Positions 1-6,243 are shown, numbered from the stretch's first letter. The stretch is 7,743 nucleotides of DNA from Candidatus Hydrogenedentota bacterium (GCA_903922535.1 CAIXUF010000431.1:1-7743); one strand, 5' to 3'. Notes: generated from the letters alone by a model not told the origin. Numbers and translations: made by a program.

Positions 1-132
1 GAGGGCATGAACCGCCGCGTCAATTTGATCACGAGAAAAGCCTACGGCTACAGAAGCTATGAAGTGCTAAGAATCGCCCTGTTTCACACGATGGGCGACC
101 TGCCCGAGCCAGAAGTTACCCACAGATTCTGA
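1..132 (+). CDS. ISL3-family transposase, C-terminal fragment (5' truncated by window edge)
   Basis: Reading frame 1 is open from the first base to a TGA at 130-132 and encodes 43 residues. The segment starts EGMNRRVNLITRKAYGYRSY and ends with LPEPEVTHRF. This resembles the extreme C-terminus of ISL3-type DDE transposases: the catalytic Glu region followed by an N-x-x-I/V/L-x-x-x-x-R/K-x-Y-G-Y/F-R block, then the ALxHxxGxLPEPExTHRF tail. Such enzymes cut and rejoin the ends of their own insertion sequence. Only the tail is in the window, so whether the gene is intact upstream cannot be judged. The last coding bases run into a candidate terminal inverted repeat, as expected when the gene ends at the right end of the element. 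Family assignment is by motif recognition only. Confidence 0.75.
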   Translation, partial: EGMNRRVNLITRKAYGYRSYEVLRIALFHTMGDLPEPEVTHRF

Positions 133-141
133 CGAAGAAGC
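118..141. repeat. Candidate right terminal inverted repeat of the ISL3-type element
   Basis: Read inward on the minus strand from about 141, the sequence begins GCTTCTTCGTCAGAATCTGT and continues GGGT. ISL3-family terminal repeats commonly have this general form, a short G/C start and CTCTTC-like bases followed by a TGTGGG-type inner part, and they abut the transposase stop codon. The matching left end lies outside the window, so the exact boundary and any 8-bp target duplication cannot be confirmed. Confidence 0.35.
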
Positions 142-245
142 GATTTTCAGAATATGTCATCTGTGTCTTGCTCATGGGTGAACCGCCCTGATTTGACCCG
201 GGCGTCAATCTGCGCGCGGCCCGACTATGCCAAATGCGTCTCCGC

Positions 246-1304
246 TTACACGTTGAAACGGAACAGGAGTATGTCGCCGTCCTGGACGATGTACTCTTTT
301 CCTTCCAGGCGGACCTTTCCCTTTTCCTTGGCCTTGTGCATGTTCCCGGCCTCGATGAAGTCGGTGTAGGCGACGGTCTCGGCGCGGATGAACCCGCGCT
401 GGATGTCGGAATGGATGACGCCGGCGGCGTCCACGGCCTTGGTGCCCTTGTGGATGGTCCACGCGCGCACTTCCGGTTCGCCCGCGGTAAGGAAGCTCAT
501 CAGGCCCAGCATGTCATAGGCTGCCTGAATGAACCGGGTCTTCGATTCCTCGCCGAGGCCGAGTTCCTCGCGGAAAGTGGCGCGATCCTCCTCGGGCAAC
601 TGCGTGACCTCCATCTCCATGGCACCGCAAAAGTCGATATGGAAAAGGCCGAGGGCCTGTGCCGTGGCGTCCAGTCCCGCGGGGTCATCGTTGCCGATGG
701 CCTCGTCACCGTAGTTTCCCAGCACCATGAGCGGCTTTTGGGACAGGAAGGTGTAGCTGCGGAGCAGTCCCGCGTCATGGGCGTCAAACTCCAGCGTGCG
801 CAGCGGCTCGCCGTTTTCCAGGTGCGCCTTGCAGCGCTGCATGACCTCATATTCGCGGTCGTGCCTGCGTTCCTTGTCGAGCCGCTCCACGCGGCGCTCG
901 ATGATGATGAGGTCGATAAGCTGAAGTTCCTCCTCCAGCGCGCGCACGTCCCGCACGGCATTGACGCTGTTCATGGGGTGCGTGATGTTGTCGTTCTTGA
1001 AGGCCCGCACCACATGGACCAGCGCGTCCGCATTCTTCAGCACCGTCATGGCGGCGCTGTCGAGCGCCTTGTCCTGGTCGGCGGCCTCGTTGGGGGCGAT
1101 GTCCAGGAACTCGATTTCCGCGTAGGTCTTCTTCTTTGGCTTGTGGATTTCGGACAGACGGTCGACCCGCGCGTCGGGGACCTTGATGACGGCGACGTTG
1201 GCGTCGCGGCTTCCGTAGGCGCCGACGGCCGCATGGGCACCGGTGAGGGCGTTAAACACGGTCGTCTTGCCGGACCGTGCCATGCCGATGATTCCTACCC
1301 GCAT
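246..1304 (-). CDS. YchF/OLA1-like P-loop NTPase with TGS domain, divergent form
   Basis: The 352-residue protein has YchF architecture (family usually about 363 aa): a Ras-like NTPase domain at about 1-135, a helical insert rich in E, R and K at about 118-165, the rest of the G domain, and a C-terminal TGS/DUF933 domain from about 265. YchF proteins bind ATP as well as GTP, associate with ribosomes and are linked to translation and stress responses. The C-terminal signature is very well kept: LTAGEPEVRAWTI (272-284), KGTKA, AAGVIHSD, GFIRAET and EYIVQDGDILLFRFNV at the end. The nucleotide motifs depart from the family. The P-loop is GMARSGKTT (7-15) instead of the usual GLPNVGKST, the switch II DIAG is DIAP (68-71), and the specificity motif is NYGDE (197-201) instead of NxxE. 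It may be a YchF-like paralogue rather than the housekeeping copy. The ATG at 1304-1302 has an AAGGAAAC ribosome site just upstream. Confidence 0.85.
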   Translation of the reverse strand: MRVGIIGMARSGKTTVFNALTGAHAAVGAYGSRDANVAVIKVPDARVDRLSEIHKPKKKTYAEIEFLDIAPNEAADQDKALDSAAMTVLKNADALVHVVRAFKNDNITHPMNSVNAVRDVRALEEELQLIDLIIIERRVERLDKERRHDREYEVMQRCKAHLENGEPLRTLEFDAHDAGLLRSYTFLSQKPLMVLGNYGDEAIGNDDPAGLDATAQALGLFHIDFCGAMEMEVTQLPEEDRATFREELGLGEESKTRFIQAAYDMLGLMSFLTAGEPEVRAWTIHKGTKAVDAAGVIHSDIQRGFIRAETVAYTDFIEAGNMHKAKEKGKVRLEGKEYIVQDGDILLFRFNV

Positions 1305-1413
1305 TTTTGTTTCCTTTTCTGATGACGGGGTGTCCCATGGGCACTCCGGAATTGTGTTATCCTACTTCAGAGGCGTGAACAGCCCCCGCAACAGCATACC
1401 GGGCGGCGGGCAT

Positions 1414-1419
1414 GGAGGG
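1414..1419 (+). promoter_or_regulatory. Ribosome binding site GGAGGG that sets the PPK2 start
   Basis: GGAGGG lies 7 bases upstream of the ATG at 1427. An in-frame ATG at 1412 overlaps this site and has only a poor G-rich stretch before it. The 1427 start also yields MLETVNLKAKLGKEEY, which resembles the usual N-terminus of polyphosphate:AMP phosphotransferases. The upstream ATG would add only five residues. Confidence 0.7.
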
Positions 1420-1426
1420 CAAGCCG

Positions 1427-2893
1427 ATGCTTGAGACGGTCAACTTGAAGGCCAAGCTGGGCAAGGAAGAATATCGGGCGGCGCAGGAGGCGCTGGATCT
1501 CCAGTTGGGGGAGGCGCAGCGGGGGCTGCGCGCCGCAGGGATACCGGTGCTGGTGGTTTTTGAGGGGTGGGACGCGGCGGGGAAGGGTTCCACCATCGGC
1601 CGGCTGGTGCAGCCGCTGGATCCGCGCGGATTCAAGGTGCACAACGCCACCCCGCCCACAGCGGTGGAGCGCATGTATCCGCCGATGTGGCGGTTTTGGA
1701 ACCTGCTCCCGCCGAGGGGCACGCTGGCCGTGTTCAACCACAGTTGGTACCGCGAGGTGTGGAACGATCCGATAGAGGAGGACCGCAAGGCGAATCTGGC
1801 CGTGGCCTATGAGCAGATTCGCGTGTTTGAACGGCAGCTTGCCGACGACGGCACGGTGATTGTGAAGTTTTTCATGCACATCAGCGCGGCGACACAGTCC
1901 AAGCGCTTTAAGAAGCTCCAGGAGGACCCGGCGTTTTCCTGGAAGGTTGGGTCCGCCGAAAAAAGGCGGCACAAGCAGTATGACAAATATGCGCGCCTTG
2001 CCGAGGACATGCTTCGGGAAACTTCGACGCCCTACGCGCCCTGGACCCTGATTTCGGGAACGGACGAGCGCCTGCGCAACCTGAGAGTGGCGGAGACGCT
2101 GGCCGCGGCCTTTGACATGGCGCTAAACCGTCCGGCACCCCCACCCGTGCAGACACCGACGCTGCCGCCGCACCGCAGCAGCCCGCTCGATCATATTGAT
2201 CTGGATCTGTCCATGCCCCGCGAGGAATACGACAAGAAACTGCCCAAACTGCAGGCCGAACTGAGGCGGCTGCAATACCTGTGCTACCGCAAGCGGCTGC
2301 CCGTGATGCTGGCGTTTGAGGGGTCGGACGCGGCGGGGAAGGGCGGGGCCATAAAGCGGCTGACACGTGAATTGGACCCGCGCGGATACGAGGTGGTGCC
2401 GATTGCCGCGCCGGACGGGGTGGAAAAACTGCACCATCACCTGTGGCGGTTCTGGCGGGCGCTGCCCAAGGCGGGACACTTTTCGTTGTTTGACCGCACC
2501 TGGTACGGGCGTGTGCTTGTCGAGCGGGTGGAGGGTTTTGCCCGGCCGGAGGAATGGCTGCGCGCTTATCGGGAGATTAACGAGTTTGAGTCCGACCTGG
2601 TGGCCCACGGCATGGTGGTGATTAAATTCTGGTTGCAGATCTCCAAGGAGGAGGAACTGCGGCGCTTCAATGAACGACAGAACACGCCGGAGAAGCAGTG
2701 GAAGATCACCGAGGAGGACTGGCGCAACCGGGAGAAGTGGGATGACTACCGGATCGCCGTTTCGGCGATGATCGAGCAGACATCAACAACTCACGCCCCG
2801 TGGACCATTGTTGAGGCCAACGACAAATGCCACGCCCGAATCAAGGTGCTGCAAACGGCCGTGGACGCGATAGGCAAGGCGTTGGGAAACTAG
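1427..2893 (+). CDS. pap: Polyphosphate:AMP phosphotransferase, two-domain (class II) PPK2
   Basis: The 488-residue protein holds two PPK2 domains in tandem joined by a proline-rich linker (about 235-250), matching the length and layout of polyphosphate:AMP phosphotransferases (about 475-500 aa). These cytosolic enzymes move phosphate from polyphosphate to AMP, making ADP. Domain 1 has Walker A GWDAAGKGS (47-55), LDPRGFKV and FNHSWYREV. Domain 2 has GSDAAGKGG (299-307), LDPRGYEV, the FDRTWYGRVLVERVEGF block (355-371) and a KFWLQISKEEELRRF lid region (400-414). Domain 1 has FNH where domain 2 has FDR, so the Walker B-type Asp is missing in domain 1; domain 2 is probably the catalytic one (inference). 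The gene diverges from the YchF-like gene and converges on fabG with an 18-base gap. The ATG at 1412 is the alternative start. A one-domain ADP kinase is ruled out by the duplication. Confidence 0.9.
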   Translation: MLETVNLKAKLGKEEYRAAQEALDLQLGEAQRGLRAAGIPVLVVFEGWDAAGKGSTIGRLVQPLDPRGFKVHNATPPTAVERMYPPMWRFWNLLPPRGTLAVFNHSWYREVWNDPIEEDRKANLAVAYEQIRVFERQLADDGTVIVKFFMHISAATQSKRFKKLQEDPAFSWKVGSAEKRRHKQYDKYARLAEDMLRETSTPYAPWTLISGTDERLRNLRVAETLAAAFDMALNRPAPPPVQTPTLPPHRSSPLDHIDLDLSMPREEYDKKLPKLQAELRRLQYLCYRKRLPVMLAFEGSDAAGKGGAIKRLTRELDPRGYEVVPIAAPDGVEKLHHHLWRFWRALPKAGHFSLFDRTWYGRVLVERVEGFARPEEWLRAYREINEFESDLVAHGMVVIKFWLQISKEEELRRFNERQNTPEKQWKITEEDWRNREKWDDYRIAVSAMIEQTSTTHAPWTIVEANDKCHARIKVLQTAVDAIGKALGN

Positions 2894-2911
2894 CCCAAGC
2901 CGCGTGGGTCC

Positions 2912-3643
2912 TTACATGGCAAGGCCACCGTCAACGCACAGGACGGTCCCGGTGATGTAGGCTGCGTCGTCGGAGGCGAGAAAGGCCACGGCAGCGGCGA
3001 TTTCCTCCGGTTGTGCGGCGCGCTGGAGAGGAATGGTGCCAATGAGTTCGTCGCGCGTGGCGCCGGAAATGGAGGCGGTCATGTCGGTAACCGTGTATCC
3101 CGGCGCGACCACGTTTACGGTGATGTTGCGGCTTGCCACCTCCTTTGCATAGGCCTTTGAAAAGCCGATGATGGCGGCCTTGGAGGCGCAGTAGTGGGTT
3201 TGGCCGCCCTGGCCGCGCAGGCCAAGCACCGAACTGATGTTGACGATGCGGCCCGACTTTTTCCGAAGCATACCCCGGGCGGCGGCGCGGCAGAAATGGA
3301 ACGTGCCGGTCATGTTCGTGCGCATGACAGCGTCCCAGTCCGCATCCTTCATGCGCACAAGCAGTCCGCTCTTTTCAATTCCCGCGTTGTTCACGAGCAC
3401 GTCGATGGTCCCGTGTTTCGCCTCAACGGCGGCAACGAGCGCATTGACCGCCGCGGCATCCGTCACATCGCAGGCGATCCCCTCCGTGTTTGGCCCGATT
3501 TCCTCCGCCACACGAATCGCCGTGGCCGCATCACGGCCGCAGAGCACCACATGGGCACCCTCCCGGGCAAAACGCTCCGCGCACGCCCTTCCTATTCCGC
3601 GTGTTCCTCCGGTGACGAGCACAACCTTGTTCTTGAAGCGCAT
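2912..3643 (-). CDS. fabG: 3-oxoacyl-[acyl-carrier-protein] reductase (SDR family)
   Basis: A 243-residue classical short-chain dehydrogenase. It has the NAD(P)-binding TGGTRGIG at 11-18, CDVTD at 58-62, NNAG at 85-88, and the catalytic set N110, S138, Y151, K155 (YxxxK within HYCASKAA), at the same residue numbers as in E. coli FabG. PGYTVTDMT (181-189) and the CVDGGLAM end are also FabG-like. FabG reduces 3-oxoacyl-ACP with NADPH in the fatty-acid elongation cycle. The start is well set: AGAGGAGG lies 7 bases before the ATG at 3643. It follows plsX by 67 bases on the same strand, which supports a fatty-acid role over another SDR activity. The usual fabH and fabD between plsX and fabG are absent, and no acpP follows, because the convergent PPK2 gene begins 18 bases beyond its stop. 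Confidence 0.9.
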   Translation of the reverse strand: MRFKNKVVLVTGGTRGIGRACAERFAREGAHVVLCGRDAATAIRVAEEIGPNTEGIACDVTDAAAVNALVAAVEAKHGTIDVLVNNAGIEKSGLLVRMKDADWDAVMRTNMTGTFHFCRAAARGMLRKKSGRIVNISSVLGLRGQGGQTHYCASKAAIIGFSKAYAKEVASRNITVNVVAPGYTVTDMTASISGATRDELIGTIPLQRAAQPEEIAAAVAFLASDDAAYITGTVLCVDGGLAM

Positions 3644-3710
3644 GTATGGGCCTCCTCTGAAGGCATGCCGCCTGTCGGGCCCATGCGCGGGGTGGCGGGC
3701 GGTGCGGGTG

Positions 3711-4748
3711 TCAGCCTTCCCCGCTGTCCTCGGGCTGCGGTATGGTGACGTCGTGTTGCCGCAGCCGGTTGATGTTCTCGCGGATGCGGTCGTTGAGGTG
3801 GTTGTCCACGGCGATCTTTGCCCCGTAAATCGCGTTTTCCACGCCGCGCGCGGTGGAGGAGCCGTGCAGGATAATCACGGTCCCGTTGATGCCGAGCAGG
3901 GGCGCGCCGTGGTATTCATTGGGGTCGACCCGCTGCTTGAGGTCCCGCAGCGCCTTGCCCGCCAGCACGGCCCCCAGTTTGTTCATGGAGGTGCTTTCAA
4001 ACTGCTCACGGAGCAGTTTGCCCATGAAATAGGCGGCGGCCTCGCTGGTCTTCAGGAAGAGGTTCCCGATGAACCCGTCGCAGACCACCACGTCCGCCTT
4101 GCCCTCGTACACGGCCTTGGGTTCAACGTTGCCCACAAAATTCATGTGCTTGGCATTGCTGGGGGTCTGGTGGACCTCGCGGGCGACAGCGCCGCCCTTC
4201 TGGCCCTCTTCGCCGATGTTGAGCAGGCCGACGCGCGGGCTTTCCACGCCAAGCGCGTAACGGGAATAGGCGATGCCCATCTCGGCAAATTCACAGAGCT
4301 GCCGTGTCGTGCAGTCCACATTGGCACCCAAATCAAGCATGACCACCCGTCCGTGCAGCGTGGGGAGCGCCTGGCTTATGGCCGAGCGCGCCACGCCCCG
4401 GATGGGGCCGAGCACGGTGCGGGCACCCACCATGACCGCGCCGGTGTTTCCCGCGCTGACGACGGCGGACGCCTCGCCCTCCTTGACCAGGCGCATGGCG
4501 ACGAGCAGCGAGGAGTTCTTCTTGTTGCGCACGGCCATCACGGGCTGTTCATGCATGCCGATGCACTGGGTCGCGGGACGGATGCTAATCTGTCCCCGCT
4601 TGGGGTAGCCCGCCAGTTTGCTGTTCAGCAGCGCCTCGTCCCCGACCAAAACGACATGGATGTCGCTGTTGAGACTGGCGTGGACAGACCCCTCCACTTC
4701 GACATCGGGCGAGTTGTCCGAGCCCATGGCGTCAACGGCGATTCTCAT
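3711..4748 (-). CDS. plsX: Phosphate acyltransferase PlsX (acyl-ACP:phosphate acyltransferase)
   Basis: The 345 residues match the usual PlsX length (about 330-350). PlsX converts acyl-ACP to acyl-phosphate, the donor that PlsY uses to acylate glycerol-3-phosphate at the membrane in phospholipid synthesis. Family signatures run along the whole protein: IAVDAMGSDNSPDVEVEG (3-20, family usually VDAMGGDxxP), SAGNTGAVM (98-106), LPTLHG, LDLGANVD (138-145), LLNIGEEGQKG (175-185), FVGNVE, DVVVCDGFIGNLFLKTSE (219-236) and GAPLLGINGTVIILHGSS (281-298). It starts 22 bases after the L32 stop with a GGAAAA-type site before the ATG, so it is probably co-transcribed with yceD and rpmF. The small Gly-to-Ser change in the N-terminal motif is the only oddity. 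Confidence 0.95.
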   Translation of the reverse strand: MRIAVDAMGSDNSPDVEVEGSVHASLNSDIHVVLVGDEALLNSKLAGYPKRGQISIRPATQCIGMHEQPVMAVRNKKNSSLLVAMRLVKEGEASAVVSAGNTGAVMVGARTVLGPIRGVARSAISQALPTLHGRVVMLDLGANVDCTTRQLCEFAEMGIAYSRYALGVESPRVGLLNIGEEGQKGGAVAREVHQTPSNAKHMNFVGNVEPKAVYEGKADVVVCDGFIGNLFLKTSEAAAYFMGKLLREQFESTSMNKLGAVLAGKALRDLKQRVDPNEYHGAPLLGINGTVIILHGSSTARGVENAIYGAKIAVDNHLNDRIRENINRLRQHDVTIPQPEDSGEG

Positions 4749-4770
4749 TGCTTTTTCCAGGATGGGGCGA

Positions 4771-4953
4771 TCAGCCGTTCTTCGGCTTGATTACCAGGCG
4801 TCCCTTGTAAAAGCCGCTCTTGAGGCAAACGCGATGGGGCAGTTTCGGATCACCCGAATCGGGGCATTCGGTGACATTGGCCGCGGTCAACGCATGGTGG
4901 GAACGGCGCATGCCCTGCTTCGCGCTCCCGGTTCTTCTTTTTGGTACCGGCAT
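4771..4953 (-). CDS. rpmF: 50S ribosomal protein L32 (bL32), two zinc-ligand cysteines lost
   Basis: The 60-residue basic protein begins MPVPKRRTGSAKQGMRRSHH and contains LTAANVTECP, KLPHRVC and GFYKGR, the full signature of bL32, a protein of the large ribosomal subunit. In zinc-type L32 the middle carries CPxCG and CxxCG. Here these read CPDSG (C30, S33) and CLKSG (C43, S46), so the second Cys of each pair is Ser. The remaining two Cys alone would not make the classical four-Cys zinc ribbon. It starts 5 bases after the yceD stop, with GAGGAA inside the yceD end as ribosome site, indicating tight translational coupling. Its order next to yceD and plsX is the standard one. Confidence 0.95.
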   Translation of the reverse strand: MPVPKRRTGSAKQGMRRSHHALTAANVTECPDSGDPKLPHRVCLKSGFYKGRLVIKPKNG

Positions 4954-4958
4954 TTAAT

Positions 4959-5543
4959 CTATTCCTCTGACTTTTTTGGCGCCAAGTCCGGGAACAGCCG
5001 GGCCAGATCGGCCAGCGCGTTCACGGGCGCATCATTCAAGGGTTCTCCGGAACCGCACGTGCAGGGCGTTTCATTGCGATTTGCCCCGCACCGGGGGCAC
5101 AGGCCCCGGCAGTCCGGTTTGCACAAAAACTTTAGCGGCACATTCAGCACCACCTCTTCCCAAACACAGGGTCCCAAGTCCATGGTCCCGGCTTGCGAAG
5201 GGTGGCGTTCAATGAGCGCCTCGTCCATCTCGTCAGTGTCGTCATCCAGCGTTTTCGGGGAATAGACGCCGCCCGGCCCTTCTTCGAAGAGCCAGCCAAC
5301 CTCAAGTTCCCAAGTCACGCGCGCCGCTTCAAGGCAACGGTCACAGGGCCGTTCATACACGCCCTTCAAGTGTCCCTGAAACAGGAAATCATTGTCAACA
5401 GCAAGCACAACTCCCTGCACATGAACCACTTCGATTGGCACCAGCGGCGTGTCCGGCGGCTGCACCTCCGGAATCTTGACCAGGATGTCCAAGGGGAGAC
5501 CTTCGTCCCCCACCGCCGTAACGGGTATAAGCAACTGATTCAC
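4959..5543 (-). CDS. yceD: YceD/DUF177 family protein, 23S rRNA accumulation protein homologue
   Basis: The 194-residue protein has the DUF177 layout: a beta-rich N-terminal part, RPCDRCLEAA (65-74), an acidic middle (DDDTDEMDEA, 100-109), then CVWEEVVLNVPLKFLC, and a cysteine cluster CKPDCRGLCPRCG (141-153) followed by ETPCTC (158-163). E. coli YceD is tied to 23S rRNA levels, and in many bacteria the gene sits directly before rpmF, as here. The cysteines C141, C145, C149, C152, C161 and C163 could bind metal (inference). The start is a GTG at 5543-5541 with GGAAAA about six bases upstream; a nearby ATG at 5548 is out of frame and stops at once. It heads the yceD-rpmF-plsX-fabG run and has a good promoter 38 bases upstream. 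Confidence 0.88.
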   Translation of the reverse strand: MNQLLIPVTAVGDEGLPLDILVKIPEVQPPDTPLVPIEVVHVQGVVLAVDNDFLFQGHLKGVYERPCDRCLEAARVTWELEVGWLFEEGPGGVYSPKTLDDDTDEMDEALIERHPSQAGTMDLGPCVWEEVVLNVPLKFLCKPDCRGLCPRCGANRNETPCTCGSGEPLNDAPVNALADLARLFPDLAPKKSEE

Positions 5544-5580
5544 GGCATTTTCCAGTTTTGGGCAGGCACACAGAACCTAT

Positions 5581-5610
5581 ATTCTATCAAAAACGCGGCG
5601 GAGGTTGCAA
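5581..5610 (-). promoter_or_regulatory. Sigma70-type promoter for the yceD-rpmF-plsX-fabG cluster
   Basis: On the minus strand, TTGCAA (5610-5605, a 4/6 match to TTGACA) is followed after 18 bases by TAGAAT (5586-5581, a 5/6 match to TATAAT). A TG one base before the hexamer (TGATAGAAT) gives it extended -10 character. The -10 box ends 37 bases before the yceD GTG, leaving a short leader. No other equally good promoter is seen before rpmF, plsX or fabG. Confidence 0.6.
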
Positions 5611-5628
5611 TTTGCAGCAGCGCGCCGC

Positions 5629-5712
5629 GTACCGCAGGCGTCCCGCCCGTCGTGTTCGCCCCGTAACGCAGGCGTCTCGCCTGCCTTTGCGTACCGCAGG
5701 CGTCTCGCCTGC
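5629..5712. repeat. Cluster of three short palindromic repeats (GCAGGCG-TCT-CGCCTGC type)
   Basis: Two near-identical 22-base units, GTA(A/C)CGCAGGCGTCTCGCCTGC, lie at 5663-5684 and 5691-5712. A degenerate third lies at 5629-5650, where the right arm reads CCGCCCGT. In the good copies, GCAGGCG and CGCCTGC form a perfect 7-bp stem around TCT. Unit starts are 34 and 28 bases apart, so this is not a regular CRISPR array. The repeats sit between the rnpB terminator and the yceD promoter in otherwise non-coding DNA. They look like dispersed REP/BIME-type elements: translated, the palindrome gives the recurrent spurious peptide AGETPALR. No transposase is adjacent. Confidence 0.7.
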
Positions 5713-5747
5713 CCCGTCGGCAAGAGGAATACCACCTGCGCAAAGTC

Positions 5748-5777
5748 AAAAGAAACGCGCGCCAAGGGGCGCGCGTT
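5748..5777 (-). terminator. Rho-independent terminator of rnpB
   Basis: On the minus strand, immediately after the RNase P RNA 3' end, AACGCGCGCC and GGCGCGCGTT pair perfectly over 10 bp around a CCTT loop (5777-5754). The tract TTTCTTTT overlaps and follows the stem. The very GC-rich stem plus U-run is a textbook intrinsic terminator, and it separates rnpB transcription from the yceD promoter. Confidence 0.85.
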
Positions 5778-5780
5778 AAA

Positions 5781-6138
5781 TCAAGCGGGCCTGTAAGCCG
5801 GGTTTTGTCCAGGGACACTGGGCCCCTTGAACGGTCATTCCTCTCGAACGCGCGTCACCGCGCGCCTCTAGCGTCCAACCCGGGACTGATGCGGGCCACA
5901 TCATGGGTCCCCTATTTGGACTTGCTCCAGGTGGGGTTTGGCTAGCCGCCGTGTCACCACGACGCTGGTGCGCTCTTACCGCACCTTTTCACCATTGCCG
6001 GCGCAAGCGCCGGCTGTATATTTTCTGTGCCACTTTCCGTCGGGTTGCCCCGCCTTCGCGTTACGAAGCACCCTGCCCTATGGAGCCCGGACTTTCCTCG
6101 ACAGGCCGAAACCCGCCGCGACCGTTCAGCCCGCTTGA
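5781..6138 (-). ncRNA. rnpB: RNase P RNA, bacterial class A
   Basis: The minus strand carries the catalytic RNA that trims 5' leaders from precursor tRNAs together with the RnpA protein. Conserved blocks appear in order: GAGGAAAGTCCGGGCTCC (6099-6082, the 5' P4 side), CATAGGGCAGGGTGCT, GTGAAAAGGTGCGGTAAGAG, the ACCCCACCTGGAGCAAG...CCAAATAGGGG block, AGAGGAATGACCG, and the 3' block GGACAAAACCCGGCTTACAG (5810-5791). P1 closes the molecule: TCAAGCGGGC at 6138-6129 pairs with GCCCGCTTGA at 5790-5781. A perfect hairpin GCCGGCG-CTTG-CGCCGGC (6014-5997) fits P12. About 358 nt is normal for class A. The 3' conserved block reads ACAAAAC where ACAGAAC is usual. A TATAAT box lies upstream and a strong terminator downstream. 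Confidence 0.97.
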
Positions 6139-6145
6139 AGAATCA

Positions 6146-6151
6146 ATTATA
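6146..6151 (-). promoter_or_regulatory. -10 box of the rnpB promoter
   Basis: A perfect TATAAT on the minus strand ends 7 bases before the predicted 5' end of RNase P RNA at 6138, the spacing expected for a transcription start there. The region 17-18 bases further upstream (GGCGGT) is a poor -35 match, so the promoter may depend on its strong -10 or on an unusual -35. Confidence 0.7.
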
Positions 6152-6243
6152 GCGCATAATTCACGGAGACCGCCAGTTCTCGCGAAATCAGCAAAGGGGT
6201 ATTCATCCTTGTCTGTACTCAATCGCCAATTGGGAAGAACTTG

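Noticed and set aside
190..210. Imperfect hairpin GATTTGAC...GTCAATC downstream of the YchF-like gene
   Set aside because: The stem has a bulge and no T-run follows on the minus strand, so it does not support a terminator call.
234..1322. Long plus-strand open frame (362 codons) opposite the YchF-like gene
   Set aside because: It is the antisense shadow of a well-recognised protein in GC-rich DNA; the translation shows no family motifs.
1305..1426. Promoters in the divergent YchF/PPK2 gap
   Set aside because: TATCCT (plus) and TAGGAT (minus) are partial -10 matches, but neither has an acceptable -35 at 16-19 bases.
2894..2911. CCCA...TGGG as a bidirectional terminator between PPK2 and fabG
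   Set aside because: Only four pairable bases with no T-tract on either strand.
3237..4790. 517-codon plus-strand open frame across fabG and plsX
   Set aside because: It covers two certain genes on the other strand and has a low-complexity, H/A/R/V-rich translation without motifs; GC skew at third positions explains the openness.
5629..5712. Possible CRISPR array
   Set aside because: Only three units with 6-12 base gaps of uneven length and one decayed copy; the spacers are far too short and no cas gene is present.
5577..5818. Several short open frames over the palindromic repeats and rnpB end (peptides with GRDACG or AGETPAL)
   Set aside because: They are translations of the repeat units and of structured RNA sequence and lack ribosome sites.
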